A stretch of 64,000 bases of DNA from an uncultured Pelagibacteraceae bacterium (GCA_902588625.1 CACIPU010000001.1:1-64000), one strand, 5' to 3'; positions 29,345 through 40,179 are shown, numbered from the stretch's first letter. Numbers and translations are program-made. Notes: generated by a model from the sequence alone, not told the origin.

Positions 29345-31743
29345 TAACATCTTTATCCTGGTTAAAAAATCATTTATCTACTAAAGCAAACTTAAAACAA
29401 GTAGTTGAACGTCTAACAGAAATTGGTCTTGAGGTTGAAAGTATAAAATCACCAGATAGTAGTTTAGATAACTTTACTATTTGTAAAATTATAAAATCAC
29501 AAAAACATCCAAATGCAGATAAACTAAAGATATGTGAAGTTGATATAGGAAAAGGAAATTTAGTAAAAGTAGTCTGCGGAGCGCAAAATGCTATAGATGG
29601 ATTATTTACTGTTTACGCTCCTCCAGGAGCTATTATTCCAAAAACAAAAATTAAATTAAAAATAGCAAAAATTAGAGGTATCGAGTCTTTTGGAATGTTA
29701 TGCTCAGGAAATGAGCTTGATCAATCTTCTGACGTTGATGGAATTATTGAGTTAAATAAAAAAGATAAAAATATAGGTGATAAATATTTTAAAAATTCTT
29801 CAGAAGAAGTCATAGATATATCAATCACACCCAATAGACCAGATTGCTTAGGTATTAGAGGAATTGCAAGAGATTTAGCTGCATCAGGCCTAGGGCATTT
29901 AAAAAAACAACCACCAATAAAAATAAATCAAAAATTTAAGCAGCCAATTAAAGTTTCCATAATTAATGAAAAAAATAATGGTTGTGCAGTTTTTGGAAGT
30001 GTCTACATAAAAAATGTTGTAAACAAAGAAAGTCCTGATTGGTTAAAGAAAAGAATTGTATCATTAGGCTTAAAACCTATTTCTGCAATTGTAGATATTA
30101 CAAATTATATAATGTTTGATTTAAATAGACCTTTACATGCATATGATGCTGATAAAATTAATAAAGAAATTATAGTAAGAAATTCTAAAAAAGGTGAAAC
30201 TTTTGAAGCCCTCGATAATAAAAAATATCTACTAGATAATGATATGTGTGCAATTACTGATAAATCGGGTGTTCTTGGACTGGGTGGAATTATTGGAGGA
30301 ACTAGATCTGGAACAGAATTCTCAACCAAAAATATATTATTAGAATCAGCTTATTTTTATCCCTCAGAGATACGAAAAACTGCAAAAAAATTAAATATAG
30401 ATACTGATGCTAAATATAGGTTTGAGAGAGGTATAGATCCAAACTCAATAAAAATAGGACTTGAGCTAGCAATGTGCATGGTTTTAGATATTTGTGGAGG
30501 TGAAGCTAGCAAATTATCCTTTGCAGGAAAATTCAAAACAAAAAATAAAAGTATAGAATTAAACTATGATAAATTTTTAAATATTATAGGTTTTGCAATT
30601 ACAAGTTCTGAAATAAAAAAGATACTTACTTCATTAGGTTGTGAAATAAAATCAGGAAAAAAAAGTATAAAAGTCTACCCTCCTTCGTGGAGACCAGATA
30701 TTAAACAAGACATCGATTTAATAGAAGAACTTATAAGAATTAAAGGTTATAAAAAAATACCTCTTATAAATCCAGAAAAAGAAAATATAAAAGAAACCTT
30801 AAATAATAGACAAAAACTTTTCCATTTTTCTCAAAGAGCTGTAGCTGCAAAAGGATTTATAGAAGCAGTTACTTGGTCGTTTACTGACTCAAAAGTAGAT
30901 AATTATTTTTCTGAGTTAAAGAATGAAATTAGATTATCTAATCCAATATCTAACGATTTAGATGTCTTAAGATCTTCACTATATTCTAATTTAATGATTA
31001 GTGCTAAAAAGAATATACATAGAAATTTTGAAGACCTCATGCTATTTGAAATTGGCCCAGTTTTTACAGGAAAAGAACCTGGAAAACAAACAACAATGAT
31101 TGGAGCAATCAAAACTGGAAAGCATTCAAGAAAAAATTGGATTGAGAAAGAAAGGAATTTTGATGTTTTTGATATTAAAGGTGATGTATTAAGAACTTTA
31201 ACAGAAATAGGAATTGATAGTCAAAAAATAAGCATTAGTAATAAAACTAAAAAATGGTACCACCCAGGAAGATCTGGATTAATATCATTAGGATCATCCA
31301 ATGGACCTGAATTAGCATATTTTGGAGAAATACACCCGTCAATAATAAAAAAATTAGATTTAAAAGTTGAAACTGTTTTAGGATTTGAAATTTTTTTAGA
31401 TAATATACCCGAATCTAGAAAGAAAATTAGAGAAATTAAACCTCAGTTTATTGTTTCAGACTATCAAAAAGTAATTAGAGATTTTGCTTTTGTAATTGAT
31501 GGTAAAATAAATTCTGGAGAAATTATTAATATAGTTAAAAATACAGATAAAGTATTAATTAAAAATGTAAAAATTTTTGATATTTATCAAGGAGAAAATA
31601 TTGAGTCCGGAAAAAAATCAATTGCTTTTAGCGTAACATTCGAACCCAAAGAAAAAACATTAAGTGAGGAAGATATTGAAAAAGTTAGCAAAAATATTAT
31701 ATCTTCAGTCCAAAAAGAAACGGGCGCAACTTTAAGATCCTGA
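29341..31743 (+). CDS. pheT: Phenylalanyl-tRNA synthetase beta subunit
   Basis: N-terminal tRNA-binding domain, [21 protein letters not shown]-terminal FDX-ACB domain. Confidence 0.96.
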   Translation: MITSLSWLKNHLSTKANLKQVVERLTEIGLEVESIKSPDSSLDNFTICKIIKSQKHPNADKLKICEVDIGKGNLVKVVCGAQNAIDGLFTVYAPPGAIIPKTKIKLKIAKIRGIESFGMLCSGNELDQSSDVDGIIELNKKDKNIGDKYFKNSSEEVIDISITPNRPDCLGIRGIARDLAASGLGHLKKQPPIKINQKFKQPIKVSIINEKNNGCAVFGSVYIKNVVNKESPDWLKKRIVSLGLKPISAIVDITNYIMFDLNRPLHAYDADKINKEIIVRNSKKGETFEALDNKKYLLDNDMCAITDKSGVLGLGGIIGGTRSGTEFSTKNILLESAYFYPSEIRKTAKKLNIDTDAKYRFERGIDPNSIKIGLELAMCMVLDICGGEASKLSFAGKFKTKNKSIELNYDKFLNIIGFAITSSEIKKILTSLGCEIKSGKKSIKVYPPSWRPDIKQDIDLIEELIRIKGYKKIPLINPEKENIKETLNNRQKLFHFSQRAVAAKGFIEAVTWSFTDSKVDNYFSELKNEIRLSNPISNDLDVLRSSLYSNLMISAKKNIHRNFEDLMLFEIGPVFTGKEPGKQTTMIGAIKTGKHSRKNWIEKERNFDVFDIKGDVLRTLTEIGIDSQKISISNKTKKWYHPGRSGLISLGSSNGPELAYFGEIHPSIIKKLDLKVETVLGFEIFLDNIPESRKKIREIKPQFIVSDYQKVIRDFAFVIDGKINSGEIINIVKNTDKVLIKNVKIFDIYQGENIESGKKSIAFSVTFEPKEKTLSEEDIEKVSKNIISSVQKETGATLRS

Positions 31744-33551
31744 TGTCTGATATAGATAAAATTCGTAATTTTTCGATAATTGCGCACATTGATCATGGGA
31801 AATCTACAATTGCAGATAGAATTATTCATAAGTGTGGAGGTTTAACTGACCGAGAAATGAAATCTCAAGTACTTGATTCGATGGAAATAGAAAGAGAAAG
31901 AGGCATAACAATTAAAGCTCAAACAGTTAAACTAAAATACAAAGCTAAAGATGGAAATAATTATATTTTAAATATAATTGATACTCCTGGGCATGTTGAT
32001 TTTGGTTATGAAGTAAGTCGTTCATTGTCTGCATGCGAGGGGTCACTATTAATAGTAGATAGTACGCAAGGTGTAGAAGCCCAAACTTTAGCAAACGTTT
32101 ATCAAGCACTAGAAATTAATCATGAAGTTATTCCAGTCCTAAATAAGATAGATTTAGCTGCATCAGACATTGAAAAGACTAAAAAAGAAATTGAAGATGT
32201 TGTGGGTATAGACACATCAAATGCAATTAGTTGTTCAGGTAAAACAGGAGAAGGAATCGAAAATATCTTAGAAGCAATCGTAAATATTTTACCTCCACCA
32301 AAGGGAAAAATACCAAATAAATTGAAAGCTCTACTAGTTGATAGCTGGTATGACACTTATTTAGGAGTAGTTATTTTAGTTAGAGTAATTGATGGTAAAA
32401 TAAAAAAAAATATGAAAATTAAATTAATGTCGAATAATGAAGAGTATATAATTGAAAAAGTTGGAGTTTTTACCCCTAAACCTGCTGATGTTGAAGAATT
32501 AAATTCAGGTGAAATTGGATTTATAATAGCTGGTATCAAAACTTTATCAGAAACAAAAGTAGGAGATACCATATGTGATTCACTAAACCCAATTACTGAA
32601 CCTTTATCAGGATTTAAACCCAGCAAACCAGTAGTTTTTTGTGGATTGTTTCCAGTAGATAGTTCGGAATATCAAAAGTTAAAAGATGGATTAGGAAAGC
32701 TCAAATTAAATGATGCAAGTTTTTCTTATGAACCAGAATCTTCTAGTGCACTAGGTTTAGGTTTTAGGTGTGGTTTTTTAGGTTTATTACATCTAGAAAT
32801 TATTACAGAAAGACTAGAAAGAGAGTTTTTTGTAAATTTAATTACAACTACACCAGGAGTTATTTATAAGGTACATAAGATAAAAGGTGATATTATAGAC
32901 TTACAAAATCCATCTAGCATGCCTGATCCTACGCAAATTACAAAGATCGAAGAACCTTGGATAAATGCAACTATAATAACTCCAGATGAATATTTAGGTT
33001 CTATAATAAAAATTTGCCAAGATAAAAGAGGTGTTCAGACTAATCTTAGTTATTCGGGTAATCGAGCTGTTCTATCATATGATCTTCCATTAAACGAAGT
33101 AGTGTTTGATTTTAACGATAGATTAAAATCCGTTTCAAGTGGATATGCTAGCTTTGATTATGAAATAACTGGTCATAAAGAAGGCAATCTAGTTAAATTG
33201 GGTATTTTAGTAAATACTGAACCAGTTGATGCTTTAGCAATGATTATACATAAAGATTTTGCACAAAAAACTGGAAGACAGGTCTGTGAAAAATTAAAAG
33301 ATCTTATTCCAAGACATAATTTTATGATACCAATTCAAGCAGCTATTGGTGGAAAAATAGTAGCAAGAGAATCAATTAAAGGTTTTTCAAAAGATGTACT
33401 TACAAAAATACATGGCGGCGGGGCCACTGATAGAAAAAAGAAATTATTAAAAAAACAAAAAAGAGGAAAAGCTAGATCTAAACAGTTTGGAAAAGTAGAA
33501 ATTCCTCAAGAAGCCTTTATAGGAGTTTTAAAAATAAATAAAGAAACTTAG
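31743..33551 (+). CDS. lepA: Elongation factor 4
   Basis: [61 protein letters not shown]. Confidence 0.97.
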   Translation: MSDIDKIRNFSIIAHIDHGKSTIADRIIHKCGGLTDREMKSQVLDSMEIERERGITIKAQTVKLKYKAKDGNNYILNIIDTPGHVDFGYEVSRSLSACEGSLLIVDSTQGVEAQTLANVYQALEINHEVIPVLNKIDLAASDIEKTKKEIEDVVGIDTSNAISCSGKTGEGIENILEAIVNILPPPKGKIPNKLKALLVDSWYDTYLGVVILVRVIDGKIKKNMKIKLMSNNEEYIIEKVGVFTPKPADVEELNSGEIGFIIAGIKTLSETKVGDTICDSLNPITEPLSGFKPSKPVVFCGLFPVDSSEYQKLKDGLGKLKLNDASFSYEPESSSALGLGFRCGFLGLLHLEIITERLEREFFVNLITTTPGVIYKVHKIKGDIIDLQNPSSMPDPTQITKIEEPWINATIITPDEYLGSIIKICQDKRGVQTNLSYSGNRAVLSYDLPLNEVVFDFNDRLKSVSSGYASFDYEITGHKEGNLVKLGILVNTEPVDALAMIIHKDFAQKTGRQVCEKLKDLIPRHNFMIPIQAAIGGKIVARESIKGFSKDVLTKIHGGGATDRKKKLLKKQKRGKARSKQFGKVEIPQEAFIGVLKINKET

Positions 33552-33554
33552 CTG

Positions 33555-33644
33555 GAGAGGTGGCCGAGTGGTTGAAGGCGCACGCTTGGAAAGTGTGTAT
33601 ACGAGCAATCGTATCGTGGGTTCGAATCCCACTCTCTCCGCCAT
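33555..33644 (+). tRNA. tRNA-Ser (GGA), CCA encoded
   Basis: GGAGAGGTGGCCGAGTGGTTGAAGGCGCACGCTTGGAAAGTGTG-variable arm-GTGGGTTCGAATCCCACTCTCTCCGCCA; acceptor GGAGAGG/TCTCTCC; loop TTGGAAA. Confidence 0.96.
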
Positions 33645-33740
33645 TAATTTAGCTTTTTGGAAGATTTTATGAGGTTGCGAAAAAGAGTTCCGTCGCTCCT
33701 GTGTCGCTCGTAGAATGAAAATTAGACCTATGCGAGGCAA

Positions 33741-34520
33741 TTAAGTGTTAAATAATAATATTAACTGACCACCCAAAGAAAGAAAGTTCAGAACTATTAC
33801 TACCTTCGCAGCATATGCCCATCCATGAGGTTTCTTTTTTTTAATTTTTGTAAGCTGGTAGTTTGTACTGCTATTCCACGTTCCTACCCCAGCCCATATA
33901 TTTGATGCTAAGGCAGCTACTAAAAAAATATTATTGTCATTTATTTCAGCAAAATATCCAGACCCAAATGAGATTACACCGTTTATTACTACAAAGTATA
34001 ACCAAAAACTTTCTCCCAAAGATTTCTTACCCTCCCAAACATCTACTATAAAGTTTTCACCTGAAGCAATTTTAGATTTAGATCCCTGTTTATTTTCTCC
34101 AAATATTGCACCAATGATAACAAGAGCAACTGGGATGAATAAAAGGTACCACCATTTAAATCCTGACTTTTTACTTTTTGTACTTTTTGTTGAAGATTTT
34201 CCATAAGGTTTATCATATATGCATTGATAAGCTCCTCCTGTTGCATAACGAACATGATTACTATAAATGAACAATCTCCTTTTTTCTCCTGACGCTAAAT
34301 AAACTGACATCTTATCTCTTTTAATTTTTTCTTTATCTGAATCATAAATTGCATGGCTTGTTAATTTAATAGATTTTGAACCAGTATTTTGAAAATCAAA
34401 AACAGCTGCTGTTTTTGATTCATTTATAAACCAACTCATTTTTATATCTTCTCTGCAACCAGCAAATGCTTTGCTGCTTAACAACAAACCCAGAACCAAG
34501 ATCCCTAAAAGTTTTTTCAT
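33741..34520 (-). CDS. Hypothetical exported/membrane protein
   Basis: Signal peptide MKKLLGILVLGLLLSSKAFA, K/S-rich linker, several C-terminal TM segments; no family recognised. Confidence 0.6.
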   Translation of the reverse strand: MKKLLGILVLGLLLSSKAFAGCREDIKMSWFINESKTAAVFDFQNTGSKSIKLTSHAIYDSDKEKIKRDKMSVYLASGEKRRLFIYSNHVRYATGGAYQCIYDKPYGKSSTKSTKSKKSGFKWWYLLFIPVALVIIGAIFGENKQGSKSKIASGENFIVDVWEGKKSLGESFWLYFVVINGVISFGSGYFAEINDNNIFLVAALASNIWAGVGTWNSSTNYQLTKIKKKKPHGWAYAAKVVIVLNFLSLGGQLILLFNT

Positions 34521-34576
34521 GGAAAAATGCTACCACGATTAGTGACCATATTAGAGTCTAAAAAGCGGTCATTCTC

Positions 34577-34714
34577 TGGTCACTACTAGGGTAAATTTTT
34601 GCAATTTTGAGATTAAATAAGCGTTGATATTATTGTTCGTGGTTGAAGGCGCACGCTTGGAAAGCTTGTGTACTGTCAAAGGTACCGTGGGTTTGAATCC
34701 CACTCTCTCCGCCA
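34577..34714 (+). repeat. 138-bp direct repeat copy 1, containing tRNA-Ser 3' remnant (scar 1, 34639-34714)
   Basis: 62-bp upstream block (..aaatttttgcaattttgagattaa..ttattgttcgtgg) plus decayed tRNA-Ser 3' part ending gaatcccactctctccgcca; pairs with 35228-35365. Confidence 0.85.
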
Positions 34715-34806
34715 TTAATTTAACCTTTTATCTAGTTAAAAAAAAAGTTAGGATATAATTAATCACTTACTGATCATTTTGAAAAATAAATTATAAAGGA
34801 TTTTTA

Positions 34807-35214
34807 ATGAATTTTATTGAAGCTATTTCTTCTGGTTTAAATAATTATTTTAATTTTAAAGACAGGGCATCAAAATCTGCATTTTGGTATTTTTTATTAT
34901 TTGAATTTATATATTTTTTTATTGCGGGATTTCTTCTAGGCATGATGGGCGTTAGTGAAGATATTTTCTCTATAGCTGCGTTATTTCTTGTTTTACCAAT
35001 TGCAGTACCTGGTATAGCAGTTACAGCTAGACGTATTCATGATTTTGGTAAATCAGGTTGGATGCAATGTATTTTCATTCCCGGTTTTGTTATAGATGAG
35101 TTTCTCGGCACAGGATACGTTATATGGTTAGTAACTTTTATTATATTTGCTATATACTGCTCACAAAAGGGAACTAATGGAAAAAATAAATTTGGGTCCA
35201 AACCAAGAAAATAA
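34807..35214 (+). CDS. DUF805 membrane protein
   Basis: NYFNFKDRASKSAFWYFLLF, AVTARRIHDFGKSGW, GTNGKNKFG pattern typical of DUF805. Confidence 0.85.
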   Translation: MNFIEAISSGLNNYFNFKDRASKSAFWYFLLFEFIYFFIAGFLLGMMGVSEDIFSIAALFLVLPIAVPGIAVTARRIHDFGKSGWMQCIFIPGFVIDEFLGTGYVIWLVTFIIFAIYCSQKGTNGKNKFGSKPRK

Positions 35215-35227
35215 TCTAATCGCTCCC

Positions 35228-35365
35228 TGATCACTCCTAGAGCAAATTTTTGCAATTTTGAGATTAAACTAACGTTGGTATTATTGTTCGTGGTTTAAGG
35301 CGCAGGCTTGGAAAGTGTGTATACGAGCAATCGTATCGTGGGTTCGAATCCCACTCTCTCCGCCA
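35228..35365 (+). repeat. 138-bp direct repeat copy 2, containing tRNA-Ser 3' remnant (scar 2, 35290-35365)
   Basis: Same length and layout as 34577-34714; tRNA part ttggaaagtgtgtatacgagcaatcgtatcgtgggttcgaatcccactctctccgcca is the same as the intact tRNA-Ser. Confidence 0.88.
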
Positions 35366-36940
35366 TTAACTCTGACCTTTTTCTTCTTCTAGTTTTTTTT
35401 GTTCGTGAGATTTATTTAATAGTCTTTCTTCCATTTTTCTCAAATTTTCACTTTCAATTTCTTTTGCTCTTTTTACTTCATTAATTTGTATTTTTCTTGC
35501 TTCCTCTGCTCTTTCTTTCCTTTCTTGTTCTTCTACTAATCTTCTATTTTTTTCCTCTTCTCTTAATTTTTTTTCGATTATTTTTTTTGCGTCTTCAATG
35601 CGGTTCGATCTATCTCTTTCTACTTCTTCTATTTTATTTTTATGGATTTTATTTAATTCCCTTCTAGCTTCATTTTCTTCTGCTATTCTCTCTTCTTTTA
35701 ATTTATTGATCTTTTCAAGTTGGGAGAGTTTTTCTTGTTCGGCAATATCTAATTTATTCTTATAAGCTTGGTTCGTATTTTCAATTAATTTTCTCTCTTC
35801 TTCAATCCTTTTTTCTTTTTGAATTTTAATTAAATTTAATTTTTTTGAAGTTTCTTCTTCATCTTTTTTTATTCTTATTTCTTCTTCTTCTCTCAATTTT
35901 CTTTCTTCTTCTTGTTCAATTTTTATTTTTTTTTCTTTTTTAAGTTTTCTATCTTCTTCCTTCAACCTTCTTGTTTCCTCTAGTAATCTTCTTTTATTTT
36001 CTTCTTTAAATCGTCTATTTTCTTCATCTTCTAATATTCTTTCAGATTCTTCTTCTAAGCTTTTTTCTTTTTCTTTTAGAGATATTTGTTCGTCTTTTAT
36101 TTTTCTTATGAGTTCTTCATTTAATCTTCGTTTTTCTTCAATTTTTAGCCTTCTCTCTTTTTCATTTTTTAAATTATTTTGTTCTTTCTCTTTTAATATT
36201 CTGTTTTCTTCTTTTATATTTGATAGATATTCTTGTTCTAATCTTCGTTTTTCTTCAGCTTTAGTTTTTTTTAATTCTTTTTCTGCGATTCTTCTTTCTT
36301 TTTCTTTTTCTTCTTTTTCTTTATAGTGTTGATCCAACTCTTCTTTTTCTTGTTGTTCTTCAAATATTCTTTTTTCTTTTAATTTATTTATTTCTTCAAG
36401 AGCTATTATGTTTTCGTTTTCTATTTTTTCTAATTTTTCAGTGTAGATTTTGTTTGTCTCTTCTAACTTTTGTTGTTCGTCGATTATTCGCTTTTCTTTT
36501 AATTGAGAGATTCTTTCAAGTTCTGATAGTTTTTCTTGTTCTGCTTTTGTTATACCCTCTTTATAAATTGGATCAATTCTTTCTCGCTCCTCTCGTTCCT
36601 CTTTCCTTTTTCTTTCTTGCTCAATTCTTATAATGTTAATTTCTTTTGATCTATCTTCTTCCTCTTTTTTTAATTGCCTTTCTTCCTCTTTTAATTGCTT
36701 TTGTTCTTCTTTAATTTGTTTTTCCCTGTTTTTTTCTTTTAATTTTACTTTTTTTTCTTTTTCCCTTTTACGTTTTTCTGTAAAATTATTATAAATTTTA
36801 CCTAGGTTCTGAAATTTAAAATTCACAACTTTTTGTAGATCTATAGCTGCCCCGTTACTTTTTTTTTTACTATAGTTTTTGAGTTTTCTTTTCTTAATAA
36901 TCTTTTTTTTAGCTCTCTTTTTAAATTTTTTGACCATCAT
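35366..36940 (-). CDS. Low-complexity E/K/R-rich coiled-coil protein (524 aa)
   Basis: Basic N-terminus then near-continuous charged heptad-like repeats; stop codon abuts the CCA of scar 2. Confidence 0.65.
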   Translation of the reverse strand: MMVKKFKKRAKKKIIKKRKLKNYSKKKSNGAAIDLQKVVNFKFQNLGKIYNNFTEKRKREKEKKVKLKEKNREKQIKEEQKQLKEEERQLKKEEEDRSKEINIIRIEQERKRKEEREERERIDPIYKEGITKAEQEKLSELERISQLKEKRIIDEQQKLEETNKIYTEKLEKIENENIIALEEINKLKEKRIFEEQQEKEELDQHYKEKEEKEKERRIAEKELKKTKAEEKRRLEQEYLSNIKEENRILKEKEQNNLKNEKERRLKIEEKRRLNEELIRKIKDEQISLKEKEKSLEEESERILEDEENRRFKEENKRRLLEETRRLKEEDRKLKKEKKIKIEQEEERKLREEEEIRIKKDEEETSKKLNLIKIQKEKRIEEERKLIENTNQAYKNKLDIAEQEKLSQLEKINKLKEERIAEENEARRELNKIHKNKIEEVERDRSNRIEDAKKIIEKKLREEEKNRRLVEEQERKERAEEARKIQINEVKRAKEIESENLRKMEERLLNKSHEQKKLEEEKGQS

Positions 36941-37038
36941 TCCCTCCCAAACAATAATTATTTTACACTTATTTTTGTTTTTAAAAAGCTAGTGGTAGCT
37001 CTCTTTGGTTATTTTAATACTATATACTGCAAAGTTCT

Positions 37039-37104
37039 CGGTGCACGCTTAGAAATATTGTGTACTTTCAAAAGTACCGTGGGTTCGAATCCCGCTTCTC
37101 CAAC
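37039..37104 (+). pseudogene. tRNA-Ser 3' remnant (scar 3)
   Basis: tcggtgcacgcttagaaatattgtgtactttcaaaagtaccgtgggttcgaatcccgcttctccaac, followed by attaatttaacctttcgg as after the other copies; no 5' acceptor half. Confidence 0.75.
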
Positions 37105-37157
37105 ATTAATTTAACCTTTCGGCCTCTTTAAAAAGACGTTAAGTTTGAGATGGTGTA

Positions 37158-37499
37158 GTGAAAAATTTTTTTTATAAAATAATTACTAAAAGAGAATGGT
37201 CAGATTTTAAAAAAAAAAATTTTTTTTACGGAACAAGAAAAGATTTAAGGGATAAATATATTCATTTATCAAAAAAAAATCAAATTAAAAAAACTTTACA
37301 AAAACATTATTTAAAAAAAAAAAATTTAGTTTTACTGAAAATTAAAATACCACAAAACAAAAGAATCATTTGGGAAAAATCATCCAATGGGGAAGTTTTT
37401 CCTCACTTTTACTATTATTTAGATTTATCTAATGTGGAAAATACATATAAAATTTTTTTAAAAAAAAATGGTTCACATTTTATTTTATCAAAATATTAA
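37158..37499 (+). CDS. DUF952-like protein (GTG start)
   Basis: FYKIITKREWSDF, DKYIHLSKKNQIKKTLQKHY, LVLLKIKI, IWEKSSNGEVFPHFYYYLDLSNV match the DUF952 layout. Confidence 0.7.
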   Translation: MKNFFYKIITKREWSDFKKKNFFYGTRKDLRDKYIHLSKKNQIKKTLQKHYLKKKNLVLLKIKIPQNKRIIWEKSSNGEVFPHFYYYLDLSNVENTYKIFLKKNGSHFILSKY

Positions 37500-37502
37500 A
37501 AC

Positions 37503-38036
37503 TTATTTTAAATTTATTTTATGAGTTATGATTTCCTTGTTGGTATAATCTATTAGATAAATTAGATTTATAACTTCACTATGTTTTTTAAATAAAAAAT
37601 TTATTTTATTATATATACTGCGCAAATTATTATATCCAAAATCTTTATAGGCAATAGTAGTCATTGGTATCCATAAAGAACTATTAGTATATTTTCCTAT
37701 TTTACTAAATAGATGTGATACTCTTTTATTAATTTTATTTACAATTTTTATTAGTTTTGCGTTTTGTTCCCATCTTATATATAAATTTAACTCATTATTA
37801 GCCAGAACACCTAGACCAGGTGAATTTAACTTAAATTTTTTTATTTTTATATTTTTTAATATAATAAATATTTTTTCGATATTTTTTGTATTTCCTGTAA
37901 TAATATTAATATGAGGTGCGGGCGCACGAGAAGAAAAAAATTTAACATTATTTTTTTTTTCTAAAATATTCCACGCTTTATTAATTTTATTATATGTTTT
38001 TCCTTTAAAACCAAATGCTATAGCGTATTTTTTCAT
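37503..38036 (-). CDS. 2H phosphoesterase/2'-5' RNA ligase-like protein, degenerate second motif
   Basis: First motif APHINI; second motif position WIPMTTIAY (usual His replaced by Met); size fits the family. Confidence 0.4.
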   Translation of the reverse strand: MKKYAIAFGFKGKTYNKINKAWNILEKKNNVKFFSSRAPAPHINIITGNTKNIEKIFIILKNIKIKKFKLNSPGLGVLANNELNLYIRWEQNAKLIKIVNKINKRVSHLFSKIGKYTNSSLWIPMTTIAYKDFGYNNLRSIYNKINFLFKKHSEVINLIYLIDYTNKEIITHKINLK

Positions 38037-38092
38037 TTAACTTAGTTTAAAGAGTTATATATTAAATACCAGATATGCATAGGTCTTGATGA

Positions 38093-38608
38093 ATGAAAAA
38101 GCTTGTTAATAGATATCCAAAAAGAGCTCTAAAATTACGTATTATGGTAGGAAAAAATATTATCAATAAAGACCATAATTTATTTGTAAAAAAATATAAC
38201 GCATGTGGGATTATACAGCTTATGAATTCAGATTTTAAATTAATCAATAAGAATACAAAAAGATTGACACATTTTAACATACAAAATACAGGACATAAAC
38301 CAGGTCAAAAATATATTATTATAAAAATAAAAAAAAGAGGATACTTTAACGGAGTAATATTTAAACAACCTATTCTTGATAGTAATTCTGTTATACTTTC
38401 AGAGTGCATATCAGTAAGAAATTTTGTTCATTACAAAAATTTAAAAAAAAGTGTTTTCAAAAATAGCCTTTCTAATATAAAAAATATTAATTCTTTAAAA
38501 CAAACTGTTAAAAGACGTTATAAAAAAAGTTTGGCACATTTTTCTGATAGGGAAAAAATTTCTATGGGTATTGCAATTACAAAGTTAAAAATTATTAAAA
38601 GGTTTTAA
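38093..38608 (+). CDS. Hypothetical protein
   Basis: Complete 171-aa ORF in a gap between neighbours; no recognised family. Confidence 0.5.
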   Translation: MKKLVNRYPKRALKLRIMVGKNIINKDHNLFVKKYNACGIIQLMNSDFKLINKNTKRLTHFNIQNTGHKPGQKYIIIKIKKRGYFNGVIFKQPILDSNSVILSECISVRNFVHYKNLKKSVFKNSLSNIKNINSLKQTVKRRYKKSLAHFSDREKISMGIAITKLKIIKRF

Positions 38609-38696
38609 AATAAAATATTTTGAGTTTAAATTTTAATTTTTACGCTATTAATTTATACTTTAAATAAAGATTTTTTTGCGTTAAATTTAATTTAAG

Positions 38697-40178
38697 ATGA
38701 TTAATAAAACTACTCTAAAAGATTCTAAAATTGGTTGGCGTTTTGATAATAGTTATATTCGATTGCCAGACATTATGCTTTCAAAACTAACACCGGTTCC
38801 AGTTCGTAAACCAAGAGTGATTATTCTTAACCATATTTTGTCGAAAGAATTAGGATTAGATTTTTCAAATGTATCTGATGAGAATCTTTCTTTAATATTT
38901 TCAGGAAATTTATTACCAGAAGGATCTGATTCTATTGCGCAAGCTTATGCGGGTCATCAGTTTGGGTATTTTACAATGCTTGGAGATGGACGGGCAATAA
39001 TGATTGGAGAACATTTGACACCAAATAATAAAAGATTTGATATTCAATTCAAAGGTTCAGGTCGAACACCTTATTCTCGAGGTGGAGATGGACGAGCCAC
39101 GCTTGGGCCTATGTTGAGAGAATATATTATAAGCGAAGCTATGAATGCATTAAATATTCCAACTACACGTAGTTTAGCTGTTGTAATAACAGGTGAAAAT
39201 GTAATAAGAGAAACATCATTACCAGGATCAATATTAACACGTGTCTCTGCTAGCCATATTAGAGTAGGTACATTCCAGTATGTTGCTATGAAGGGTGATT
39301 TAAAAACTCAACGAACTCTAGTTGATTACACTATCGATCGACATTATCCAAATTTGAAAGGAAATAAAAATTCTGCACTTGATTTATTAAATTCAGTAAT
39401 GGAAAAACAAATTGATCTAGTAATTAATTGGATGAGAGTTGGATTTATTCACGGTGTAATGAATACAGATAATATGGCAATTTCTGGAGAAACAATTGAT
39501 TATGGTCCATGTGCGTTTATGGATGTTTATAAGCCAGAAACAGTTTTTAGTTCTATTGACCACAATGGTAGATATGCTTTTTGCAATCAACCCGGTATTA
39601 CACAATGGAATTTATTAAAGTTTGCAGAAACTTTATTACCATTGATAGATAAAGAAAAAGATGTAGCGATAAAAAATGCAGAAAAATGTATTAATAATTT
39701 TAGCATAATATACAAAAAAAAATGGCTTAGCATGATGAGGAAAAAATTAGGTTTATTTGGAGAACATACTGAAGATGAGAGATTAATAAATAATCTTTTA
39801 ATTTGGATGAATGCCAAGAAGGCTGATTACACTAATACTTTTTTAATATTAAAGGATGAAAATATATTTCAGAATGATCTTTTTAAAGATAATGAGTTTA
39901 TCTCTTGGCACAAAGAATGGCAAAAACGATTAATAAAAAATAAAAAAAGTAAAGAAAGTTCATTAAATTTAATGAATGAAGTTAACCCATTAGTTATTCC
40001 ACGAAATCATGAAGTAGAAAAAGTGTTAGAAGCAGCTACTAATGAAAATAATCTAGCTCCCTTGAATAGTCTAATAGATGTTTTAAAAAACCCCTATAAT
40101 TATAGATCAGAAATTGTTCCATATCAGTCTACTCCTGAACCTAACAATAAAATATACCAAACATTCTGTGGTACTTAG
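38697..40178 (+). CDS. selO: SelO/YdiU protein AMPylase
   Basis: AQAYAGHQFGYFTMLGDGRAIMIGEH, RFDIQFKGSGRTPYSRGGDGRATLGPMLREYIISEAM, GVMNTDNMAISGETIDYGPCAFMD. Confidence 0.93.
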   Translation: MINKTTLKDSKIGWRFDNSYIRLPDIMLSKLTPVPVRKPRVIILNHILSKELGLDFSNVSDENLSLIFSGNLLPEGSDSIAQAYAGHQFGYFTMLGDGRAIMIGEHLTPNNKRFDIQFKGSGRTPYSRGGDGRATLGPMLREYIISEAMNALNIPTTRSLAVVITGENVIRETSLPGSILTRVSASHIRVGTFQYVAMKGDLKTQRTLVDYTIDRHYPNLKGNKNSALDLLNSVMEKQIDLVINWMRVGFIHGVMNTDNMAISGETIDYGPCAFMDVYKPETVFSSIDHNGRYAFCNQPGITQWNLLKFAETLLPLIDKEKDVAIKNAEKCINNFSIIYKKKWLSMMRKKLGLFGEHTEDERLINNLLIWMNAKKADYTNTFLILKDENIFQNDLFKDNEFISWHKEWQKRLIKNKKSKESSLNLMNEVNPLVIPRNHEVEKVLEAATNENNLAPLNSLIDVLKNPYNYRSEIVPYQSTPEPNNKIYQTFCGT

Positions 40179-40179
40179 T

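Noticed and set aside
33660-33710. Locally GC-richer stretch (gttccgtcgctcctgtgtcgctcgtag) as an integrase remnant
   Set aside because: Too short; no recognisable integrase motif in any frame.
33528-33740. Minus-strand 70-aa ORF containing [30 protein letters not shown]
   Set aside because: This is antisense translation of the tRNA-Ser gene (a well-known spurious ORF type) overlapping the lepA 3' end.
36108-36326. Plus-strand F/S-rich ORF opposite the coiled-coil gene
   Set aside because: Antisense of biased E/K/R codons gives F/S/L-rich open frames.
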